5,034 nt of DNA from positions 1 through 5,034 of the forward strand of contig CAJPSJ010000148.1 in assembly GCA_905373295.1 (NCBI GenBank). The letters are read 5' to 3'. This DNA is from an uncultured Campylobacter sp. GTDB taxonomy: Bacteria; Campylobacterota; Campylobacteria; Campylobacterales; Campylobacteraceae. The notes under the pieces were generated by a model that saw nothing but the letters and a program-made list of their open reading frames with translations, was not told where the DNA came from and made no database searches. Shown piece by piece: positions 1 through 4,675 of this stretch (position 1 is the stretch's first letter; the number at the start of each line of letters is the position of its first letter). The translations under genes and the position numbers were made by a program.

Positions 1-43
1 CGATGGCGCTGGCCGCGTCGCTTTTTAGAAATAGGCTGGACTA

Positions 44-220
44 GGGATTTAGATCGGAATTTTAGTTTAGAATTTCAGCTGGAATTTTGGCTTGGATTTT
101 GCTTCGTCGGAATTTTTGGATTGAACCTCTGCTTAAAATTTTAAATTGATCGCGGATTTCGGCTTGGAATTTTGCCCTAAATTTTGCGCGTTCGTAGCGG
201 ATAAAATTAAATCAAAATTC
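44..220. repeat. Degenerate 12-13 bp GGAATTTT repeat in the left noncoding region
   Basis: Cores GGATTT, GGAATTTT, AGAATTTC, GGAATTTT, GGATTTT start near 45, 56, 69, 81 and 94. After an imperfect stretch, GGATTTC, GGAATTTT, TAAATTTT begin near 154, 166 and 178, and TAAAATT and AAAATTCC near 202 and 214, all roughly in 12-bp register. The words match the array at 3690-3842, including GATCGGAATTT in both. Noncoding; function unknown. Confidence 0.5.
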
Positions 221-247
221 CGTGTTTCCGCTCGATGTGCCGCGCGT

Positions 248-264
248 CGCGATAAAATTTCGCG
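248..264 (-). terminator. Possible terminator-like hairpin behind the 260-residue membrane protein gene
   Basis: CGCGA/TCGCG arms enclose a 7-nt AT-rich loop, about 46 nt beyond the stop codon at 310. The arms match those behind the ATPase gene. There is no T-run after it on the minus strand, so an end-processing or other role is equally possible. Confidence 0.22.
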
Positions 265-309
265 CCTTAAATTTTAAAAATTTTGCGAAATTCCGTCTTG
301 CGAGTAGAG

Positions 310-1092
310 TTAGAATTTAAATCCGGGGTTGCCCGGGCGTCTTGCGGCGGTCGTATCATCTGCGCTCGCCTTGGAAGCGGGCTTTTTCGCATCGTCCGCA
401 TCCGATTTCTTAAAAGCGGCGAGTTTGCTGTAAATGCTCGGTTTTTCGCCGTCCGCGCCTAGCTTGGCGCCATCAAGCTCGCTAGAATTTTCCGCGCCGC
501 ATAACCTTGCGGGGTTGAATTTTATCCACGCTATGATTAGCAAAATCCCCGAAAACGCCGTTACCAGCGACGCTGCGATTAGATACGGCAGCGCGAGGAT
601 TACGCCTATTTTAGCTAGCGCGCCCAATACCGCTTCGCAGAGCCATGCCACGGACACCACTATGCCGTAGATTTTAAATAAATCTACGCCGCTAAGTGTG
701 GCTAGGCGGCAGTTTAATACGCCCCAGATTATCACCGCCGCGCACGTCGAAAGGACGTAGAGCAGGGTGTAGAGTAGACCTAGCATCGCGCCCTCTTTTA
801 GCGCTACTACCATGGCGCAGTAGCACAAAATCGCGACGATCGGGATACTTTCTATCAGCCTATAGGTCTTAACGAAGCGCACGCCTAGTGCCTTTTCTAG
901 GCAAACGAAGCAGTCGTAAAATATCGCTAGCGTCGCTAGTAGCGCTAAAACTCTAAAAATCGCGACTACGTCCTCGTCTATGTCGCTTACGCCCACCGTG
1001 TCGCTTACGCCGATGCCTAGCAAAATCACGGCGCCTAAAACTCCGCGGAATTTCGCCTTGCGAAGCAGATCTTGCTTTGAAATTTCTTTCAT
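310..1092 (-). CDS. Six-helix membrane protein with charged C-terminal tail, divergent member of the neighbouring paralogue family
   Basis: I do not recognise a named family. The 260-residue product starts at an ATG with AAAGGAT 5 nt upstream. Six hydrophobic stretches are visible at about residues 16-33, 41-63, 80-98, 103-127, 140-160 and 163-190, so it is very probably an inner-membrane protein. A motif recurs before the odd-numbered helices: LRKAKFRGVL (10-19), LEKALGVRFVKTY (65-77) and RLATLSGVDLFKIY (129-142). The third closely resembles the LARISGVxxFxIY block of the three paralogues upstream, and AWIKFNPARL (189-198) matches their AWSKIEK end, so I infer shared ancestry. Unlike them it carries a soluble tail of about 60 residues (199-260) rich in Ala, Lys, Asp and Ser with a basic RRPGNPGFKF end, probably disordered. 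It is last in the same-strand series, 148 bp after the previous stop. Function unknown; coding status fairly sure from length and coherent hydrophobic pattern. Confidence 0.8.
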   Translation of the reverse strand: MKEISKQDLLRKAKFRGVLGAVILLGIGVSDTVGVSDIDEDVVAIFRVLALLATLAIFYDCFVCLEKALGVRFVKTYRLIESIPIVAILCYCAMVVALKEGAMLGLLYTLLYVLSTCAAVIIWGVLNCRLATLSGVDLFKIYGIVVSVAWLCEAVLGALAKIGVILALPYLIAASLVTAFSGILLIIAWIKFNPARLCGAENSSELDGAKLGADGEKPSIYSKLAAFKKSDADDAKKPASKASADDTTAARRPGNPGFKF

Positions 1093-1119
1093 TTTTATCC
1101 TTTGAATTTTCTAAATTTA

Positions 1120-1171
1120 CGCGCTATCTTGTGGCTTTGCTGTGTGCGGCGATGCTGCGCCGGATAGCGCG
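1120..1171 (-). promoter_or_regulatory. Nested inverted repeat in the leader of the 260-residue membrane protein gene
   Basis: On the minus strand a perfect 9-bp inverted repeat, CGCGCTATC ... GATAGCGCG, has its outer arms at 1163-1171 and 1120-1128. Stacked directly on the upstream arm is a 5-bp hairpin CGGCG-CAGCAT-CGCCG (1147-1162). The structure ends 27 nt before the ATG. It could be a structured 5' leader, or a weak terminator/attenuator after paralogue A; no T-run follows. No known riboswitch is recognised. Confidence 0.35.
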
Positions 1172-1240
1172 GCTTTTGGACGTTGCTGCGGTTTAGACTT
1201 ACAAAAGCGCGCGGTCGCTGCAAAACGAAAGCGCTTCGGC

Positions 1241-1903
1241 TTAGGCGAGCTTTTCTATCTTGCTCCAAGCTAGCAGATGCACGATGCTAGTTATTATGAG
1301 GGCGGCAAACGGCAAAAATTCCTTCAATGACGTGATAATTAAAACCGCATCGGAATCGCCAATTTGCGGCTTGGAGGTAGCCAAACCGAAAGGCCCTGCG
1401 CCACATAGCCAATTTAGCGCAAAAAAGAAGATGCAGAGCCACACGTAGATCCGAAATATCATCACGCCGCTTATGCGCGCCAAAGAGAAATTTATGCGAA
1501 GCCACGCTACGATTATGTAGATTGCGACTGCGGGCACCGCTAAATTCCATATTGTCTCTCCTGTTGTCTCTCTAACCATCTCTTCTCTACAAGAAATTAT
1601 CGGATGAAATAATGAAAACACCGAGATGCAGATGAAAACAATTATGCAGTTGCGGTAAAGCGCCGCCGCTTTTATCCCGCTAAGCATTGAAATTTTGCGG
1701 AGCGCCCTTAGCCTATAAATCACCGAGAAACAGATAAGAGCGATAAAAATTCCGCTGATGATCACGATATTATATGGATACCCCGGTATGCCCTCAAAAA
1801 CAAAGTCTATCGCCATCAAAACCACCGGTAGCGCCGCTAAAAACAGATCGATGCCGGTGCTAATCATCCCCTCTTTTCTTGCCTGAGATATGGTGTCTTG
1901 CAC
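1241..1903 (-). CDS. Tandem paralogue A, six-helix membrane protein of unknown function (GTG start)
   Basis: The 220-residue product is the third copy in transcription order of a tandem family I do not recognise. The start is GTG: GGAG lies 9 nt upstream and the protein start MQDTISQARKEGM lines up with the ATG starts of both sister genes. Hydrophobic segments fall near 14-35, 46-64, 83-102, 120-138, 151-168 and 195-213. Blocks shared with the sisters are SQARKEGMISTGIDLFLAA (6-24), LRKISMLSGIKAA with LYRNCII (68-88), IIVAWLRINFSLARISGV (130-147) with FRIYVWLC, and IVHLLAWSKIEK (207-218). The loops between these differ strongly. Short polar helix connectors and the Arg/Lys-rich motif-bearing linkers suggest an integral inner-membrane protein with no sizeable soluble domain. 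Its upstream promoter-like box is less perfect than in the sisters. A transporter subunit, immunity-type or sensor membrane protein are all possible; nothing here decides between them. Confidence 0.85.
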   Translation of the reverse strand: MQDTISQARKEGMISTGIDLFLAALPVVLMAIDFVFEGIPGYPYNIVIISGIFIALICFSVIYRLRALRKISMLSGIKAAALYRNCIIVFICISVFSLFHPIISCREEMVRETTGETIWNLAVPAVAIYIIVAWLRINFSLARISGVMIFRIYVWLCIFFFALNWLCGAGPFGLATSKPQIGDSDAVLIITSLKEFLPFAALIITSIVHLLAWSKIEKLA

Positions 1904-1912
1904 GTCGTATAA

Positions 1913-1920
1913 CTCCTTTT
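1913..1920 (-). promoter_or_regulatory. Ribosome binding site of paralogue A
   Basis: AAAAGGAG on the minus strand ends 9 nt before the GTG at 1903. It is the strongest of the three paralogue ribosome sites (the sisters have AAAGGG and AAAGG) and supports GTG as the start, perhaps compensating for the weaker start codon. Confidence 0.7.
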
Positions 1921-1933
1921 AAAAATTTATTTC

Positions 1934-1939
1934 AATATG
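1934..1939 (-). promoter_or_regulatory. Degenerate -10 box of paralogue A
   Basis: CATATT, preceded by TG, occupies the position where the sister genes have TATACT, 30 nt before the start. The following TTCGGG is replaced by GAAAT while the flanking TTTACATC and AAATTTTTAAAA words are retained. The promoter may be weaker, or the gene may depend on read-through from the upstream copies. Confidence 0.3.
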
Positions 1940-2018
1940 CAAAAAGCAGATGTAAAACGCTAATCAAACCGGAAAGAGCGAAATTTTATCGTGACAAAAG
2001 GTTTATGAAATTTAAAAT

Positions 2019-2717
2019 TTAAACCTCCGCGCTTATCTTTTCTATCTTGCTCCAGGCTAGTAGGTGCACGATGCCAGTTATTATGAGAGCGGCAAACGGC
2101 AGGAGCAGTTTAAGCATTACGACAGCAATAGCTAAAGCCGAGACCTGCTCGGTCCGCGGCTCGGAGGAAATGGCTATAGCAAGAATCGCTACATTGCATA
2201 GTATATTTAGCACGAAAAGTCCCACACAGAGCCACACATAAGTCCGAAAGGTACTCACGCCGCTTACGCGCGCAAGCGAAAAATTTATGCGAAACCATGC
2301 GACGATTATGTAAATAACGCCTGCGAAAAGCGCTAGTCCAAATATCGCCGCAAATGGATTATCACTCTGCCCGCCGTCTGCGTCAGGCTCTCTCGGATAA
2401 AGGTAATTGAGCACGAGCGCTAGCGCAAAAAAGCAGACGCAGATTATTATGCAGTTGCGATAAAGTGTCGCTGCTTTTATGCCGCTAAGCGCTGAAATTT
2501 TTCGGAGTGCCTGCAGTCTGAAAAATGCCGAAACACAAATAAAAGCGATCAAAATTCCGCTAGCGATATAATTTATCATCTCGTCGTCAAGGCGCCATGG
2601 CTCGCTGAAAGAGACATAGCCTACTACGATAAAAACCGCGGGTAGCGCCGCCAAAAACAGATCGATGCCGGTGCTGATCATCCCCTCTTTTCTTGCCTGA
2701 GATACAATGAATTGCAT
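2019..2717 (-). CDS. Tandem paralogue B, six-helix membrane protein of unknown function
   Basis: This is the middle copy of the tandem family. I place the start at the ATG ending at 2717, giving 232 residues: AAAGGG sits 7 nt upstream and MQFIVSQARKEGM aligns with both sisters. A longer in-frame reading to a TTG at 2762 would run across the conserved TATACTTCGGG box, so it is probably wrong. Hydrophobic segments are near 14-34, 47-67, 88-105, 122-141, 160-183 and 195-221. The shared blocks are present: SQARKEGMISTGIDLFLAALPA at the N terminus, LRKISALSGIKAATLYRNCII (71-91), IIVAWFRINFSLARVSGV (137-154) with TYVWLC, and IVHLLAWSKIEKIS near the C terminus. It is the longest copy: the loops at about 105-121 (acidic, PREPDADGG) and 183-193 are larger or more polar than in the others. 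The product should sit in the inner membrane; its role is unknown. Confidence 0.87.
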   Translation of the reverse strand: MQFIVSQARKEGMISTGIDLFLAALPAVFIVVGYVSFSEPWRLDDEMINYIASGILIAFICVSAFFRLQALRKISALSGIKAATLYRNCIIICVCFFALALVLNYLYPREPDADGGQSDNPFAAIFGLALFAGVIYIIVAWFRINFSLARVSGVSTFRTYVWLCVGLFVLNILCNVAILAIAISSEPRTEQVSALAIAVVMLKLLLPFAALIITGIVHLLAWSKIEKISAEV

Positions 2718-2747
2718 ATATAAACCCTTTTTAAAAATTTGACCCGA

Positions 2748-2753
2748 AGTATA
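2748..2753 (-). promoter_or_regulatory. Candidate -10 box of paralogue B
   Basis: TATACT within TATATATACTTCGGG lies 30 nt upstream of the ATG ending at 2717. The box and the following TTCGGG are identical to those ahead of paralogue C, and an AT-rich stretch precedes it. It falls inside the false TTG extension of this gene. Confidence 0.5.
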
Positions 2754-2825
2754 TATAAACAAGCATAAAATATAAATTAAACCGACAAGATCGAAATTCT
2801 ATCGCGACAAGATATTTGCGAAATT

Positions 2826-3419
2826 CTAAACTTTTACACTTATCTTTTCTATCTTGCTCCAGGCTAGCAGATGCACGATGCTAGTTATTGTGAGGGTTAT
2901 GGGGAATATCAAATGGTATAGTGCATTTAACGGAAAAAGGATGACGCAGAGCCACACATATATCTCAAAGATCCCCAAGCCGCTTACGCGTGCTAGAGCA
3001 AAATTTATGCAAAACCACGCTACGATCATGTAGATTGCGCCTGCAAACGCTATCAAAATGCACAATATCATTGCCAAATGCTTGTGTGAGATCGATAAAG
3101 GAATCGATAAAAAGATGCTTGTTATGGCAATGACACAGATGCAGACAATTACGCAGTTGCGGTAAAGCACCGCCGCCCTTATGCCGCTAAGCATTGAAAT
3201 TTTGCGGAGCGCTCTTAGCCTGAAAAATACCGAAACACACAAAAGAGCAAAAATAATTCCGCCAGTGATATAGGTAGCCGTCTTGTTGGTGCTAAGCCCT
3301 AGCATGCCGTTAATAGCAATATCTAGCGCAACTAAAGTCGCAGGCACTGCCGCTAAAAACAGATCAATGCCGGTGCTGATCATCCCCTCTTTTCTTGCCT
3401 GAGATACGAGATCTTGCAT
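2826..3419 (-). CDS. Tandem paralogue C, short copy of the six-helix membrane protein family
   Basis: This is the first copy in transcription order and the shortest, at 197 residues. The ATG is preceded by AAAGG 6 nt upstream, and MQDLVSQARKEGM matches the sister starts. Shared blocks are SQARKEGMISTGIDLFLAA (6-24), LRKISMLSGIRAAVLYRNC (71-89), IVAWFCINFALARVSGL (132-148) with FEIYVWLC, and ITSIVHLLAWSKIEKIS (178-194). Helices 1-4 match the other copies, but the stretch between IYVWLC (153-158) and IVHLLAW (181-187) is about 27 residues shorter than in copy A. The last helical pair is therefore joined almost directly (LNALYHLIFPITLT). Either helix 6 is short or the last hairpin is partly deleted; the reading frame and conserved end are intact, so it is not an obvious pseudogene. 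A clean TATACT box lies upstream. Function unknown; inner-membrane location inferred. Confidence 0.86.
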   Translation of the reverse strand: MQDLVSQARKEGMISTGIDLFLAAVPATLVALDIAINGMLGLSTNKTATYITGGIIFALLCVSVFFRLRALRKISMLSGIRAAVLYRNCVIVCICVIAITSIFLSIPLSISHKHLAMILCILIAFAGAIYMIVAWFCINFALARVSGLGIFEIYVWLCVILFPLNALYHLIFPITLTITSIVHLLAWSKIEKISVKV

Positions 3420-3446
3420 AATAAGCCTTTTTAAAATTTATCCCGA

Positions 3447-3452
3447 AGTATA
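3447..3452 (-). promoter_or_regulatory. Candidate -10 box of paralogue C
   Basis: TATACT, with TATG immediately before it, lies 27 nt upstream of the ATG. The word TATACTTCGGG recurs at the same place ahead of paralogue B. No good -35 hexamer is seen at 17 nt; sigma-70 promoters of Campylobacter generally lack one and rely on the -10 with upstream T-rich periodicity, which is present here. Confidence 0.55.
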
Positions 3453-3527
3453 CATAAATCGATGTAAAGCAGGAATTAAACAGCTAAATTTAAAATTTTT
3501 AAATTTCGTCGGGGCAAGCTTGCAGAC

Positions 3528-3625
3528 TGCGGAATTTCAGGAATTCTACCAGAGCGAGAATAAAATTTCGCCGCGGGATTTAAAACAGAATTCCATCTAT
3601 GGATTTGCAGGCAGAATTCTACTAC
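3528..3625. repeat. Second, less regular block of the same 12-13 bp words
   Basis: GGAATTTC (3531), GGAATTCT (3540), TAAAATTTC (3561), GGATTTA (3576), AGAATTCC (3588), GGATTTGC (3601) and AGAATTCT (3613) repeat, with the last four cores 12-13 bp apart. It is separated from the better array by about 65 bp of non-periodic DNA containing a hairpin. Confidence 0.4.
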
Positions 3626-3641
3626 AAAAATTTTAAACCAC

Positions 3642-3668
3642 AAGCGCGGTATCTTTCATTGCGCGCTT
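3642..3668. other. 7-bp-stem hairpin in the gap of the periodic array
   Basis: AAGCGCG (3642-3648) and CGCGCTT (3662-3668) form a perfect stem with a 13-nt loop. On the minus strand it is followed after a few bases by TTTAAAATTTTT, so it could be a weak terminator. It sits in the only clearly non-periodic part between the two repeat blocks. Confidence 0.3.
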
Positions 3669-3689
3669 CTAAAACTGGCAAGCCACAGG

Positions 3690-3842
3690 TAGAATTTCGC
3701 TATGAAGATTTCTACTCGGAATTCCGCGGTAAAATTTCACTATAGAATTTAGACTGGAATTCTAGGGCAAAATCTAGATATAAAATTTTGATCGGAATTT
3801 CAAGACGGCATTTCAGGATAGAATTATGCGATTTAAATTCCA
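3690..3842. repeat. Degenerate 12-13 bp periodic repeat, consensus RRAATTTC plus 4-5 variable bases
   Basis: Words of the type AGAATTTC, GGAATTCC, AAAATTTC or GGAATTTC begin near 3691, 3704, 3718, 3730, 3743, 3756, 3769, 3781, 3794, 3807 and 3820. The core keeps a spacing of 12-14 bp for about eleven units, while the bases between cores vary. The period is not a multiple of three and no coding frame is convincing, so this is a noncoding array. Function unknown. Confidence 0.6.
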
Positions 3843-3850
3843 CTCAAGAT

Positions 3851-3876
3851 AAAATCTCGCGATTTAAAATTTCGCG
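3851..3876 (-). terminator. Possible terminator hairpin behind the ABC ATPase gene
   Basis: On the minus strand a 5-bp stem CGCGA/TCGCG encloses a 9-nt AT-rich loop, starting about 35 nt after the ATPase stop and followed by AGATTTT. The stem is short and the T-tract poor, so this is tentative; a very similar hairpin lies behind the gene ending at 310. Confidence 0.3.
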
Positions 3877-3910
3877 GCGATTGATGAGTTGCTTTGTCGC
3901 GCCACTCGCA

Positions 3911-4675
3911 CTACCTCACCTGCGCGCTAAAAATTTGCGTGATGCTGGGGATTTGCTCGCCCGCGACGTTAAATTCCGCCGTTTTGATCTGTACGCCGTA
4001 GAGCGAGCTAAGCGCGGCTTCGGTTAAAATTTCGTTGCTTGCGCCGTAGTTGTAGCTAAGATCATTTCGCAAGATCAGTGTGCGATCGGCGACTGCAAGG
4101 GCGTGGTTAGGCTGGTGAGTGGTAAAAACTATGCTCGCATCGCTATTTGAGCGTAGATTTGCGATGAGGCTTAGCACGCGGTCTTGGTTTTTGATATCAA
4201 GCGCGCTGGCAGGCTCGTCCAAAAACAGCACGTCGCTGCCGCTAGCTAGGGCTCTAGCAAAGAGCACGAGCTGCCTCTGCCCGCCGCTAAGGGCGTTAAA
4301 GCTGCGCTTTTGCAGATGGGCGACGCCTAGCGTATCCAGAGCGTCAAGGCAGATTTGAATATCCTTTTTGCCCGGTTTTGAAAAGAGCGAGATCTCGCGT
4401 ACCCGCCCCATCAGTACGATGTCAAGCACGCTGTAATCAAACGCGACGTTAAAGCTTTGAGGCAAGAAAGCAAATTTTGCCTTGCGTACGATCTCGCCTT
4501 CTTTAGGCTGCAAAATCCCCATCATACACGACATTAGCGTGCTTTTGCCTTGCCCGTTTAAGCCCAAAATCGCTAATGTTTGAGAGCTGGCAAGCTCGAA
4601 GCTTAAGTTGCGAAAGCAGAATTTTTCCGCCTCGTAGTAAAAGCCAGCGCTTTTTACCTCAATTAGATTTTGCAT
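3911..4675 (-). CDS. ABC importer ATP-binding protein, FecE/MolC type (metal chelate or oxyanion uptake)
   Basis: This is the ATPase that would power the permease encoded just upstream, on the cytoplasmic face. I choose the ATG ending at 4675 (254 residues) because AAGGAG lies 8 nt ahead of it; the GTG at 4684 overlaps that ribosome site. All nucleotide-binding motifs are intact: Walker A GLNGQGKST (38-46), Q-loop Gln 73 in FLPQ, signature LSGGQ (129-133), Walker B VLFLDEP (149-155) with catalytic Glu 154, D-loop SALD (157-160) and H-loop His 187 in TTHQPNH. The linker SVLDIVLMGR (82-91) is typical of the FepC/BtuD/MolC group. From memory the closest known proteins are Haemophilus MolC (HI1470), with GFYY and FTTHQPN in common, and Helicobacter HP0888. 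The gene overlaps the permease stop by 17 nt, so the two are probably translationally coupled. Family is secure; substrate (ferric chelate, haem, cobalamin, molybdate or tungstate) is not. Confidence 0.95.
   Translation of the reverse strand: MQNLIEVKSAGFYYEAEKFCFRNLSFELASSQTLAILGLNGQGKSTLMSCMMGILQPKEGEIVRKAKFAFLPQSFNVAFDYSVLDIVLMGRVREISLFSKPGKKDIQICLDALDTLGVAHLQKRSFNALSGGQRQLVLFARALASGSDVLFLDEPASALDIKNQDRVLSLIANLRSNSDASIVFTTHQPNHALAVADRTLILRNDLSYNYGASNEILTEAALSSLYGVQIKTAEFNVAGEQIPSITQIFSAQVR

Larger units (their letters stand above)
1..309. other. Noncoding region left of the last membrane-protein gene
   Basis: No convincing gene is seen on either strand. The stretch holds the degenerate 12-13 bp GGAATTTT words over 44-220 and further AAATTTT words at 250-290, with a CGCGA/TCGCG hairpin at 248-264. 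Bases 1-43 are more GC-rich and could belong to a neighbouring gene end, but nothing identifiable is visible. Confidence 0.5.
1241..3540 (-). repeat. Threefold tandem gene duplication (units about 1241-2018, 2019-2825, 2826-3540)
   Basis: Three units each consist of a six-helix membrane protein gene plus its upstream region. The upstream DNA is also homologous: CGAAATTTTATCGTGACAA at 1979-1997 matches 2792-2810 at 17 of 19 positions, and a weaker copy begins near 3501 in front of the third gene. A 45-bp stretch at each gene's 5' end (for example 1846-1890) differs by only one or two bases between copies. The unit offsets are 778 and 807 bp; the difference lies mainly in indels within loop-coding DNA. 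Confidence 0.85.
3420..3910. other. Noncoding region between the importer and the tandem gene family
   Basis: About 490 bp without a credible gene. From the left it holds the ribosome site and TATACT promoter of paralogue C, a diverged copy of the family's upstream segment (to about 3540), two blocks of 12-13 bp repeat words, a hairpin at 3642-3668, and a possible terminator of the ATPase gene at 3858-3876. Confidence 0.6.

Noticed and set aside
434..670. Plus-strand open frame opposite the 260-residue gene
   Set aside because: It is an antisense shadow of a hydrophobic gene, with no recognisable protein features or neighbours on that strand.
1220..1240. Terminator directly after paralogue A
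   Set aside because: The CGAA/TTCG stem is only 4 bp with a weak TTTT after it; too poor to call.
1260..1550. Open frames on both strands inside paralogue A, with similar ones in paralogue B
   Set aside because: They are alternative frames of the conserved membrane-protein genes and reappear only because the genes are duplicated.
2718..2762. N-terminal extension of paralogue B to a TTG start
   Set aside because: It adds 15 residues absent from both sisters, crosses the conserved TATACTTCGGG box, and the ATG ending at 2717 has a good ribosome site.
1241..3540. Insertion-sequence or transposon origin of the tandem units
   Set aside because: No transposase, terminal inverted repeats or target duplications are visible; the repeats are explained by gene duplication.
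3528..3842. CRISPR array
   Set aside because: The repeat words are only about 8 bp, degenerate and 12-13 bp apart, unlike CRISPR repeats and spacers; no cas gene is present.
3788..4027. Plus-strand open frame of 79 codons over the periodic array and the ATPase 3' end
   Set aside because: It begins at a TTG inside the 12-13 bp repeat and is antisense to a certain gene for half its length; no ribosome site or protein signature.
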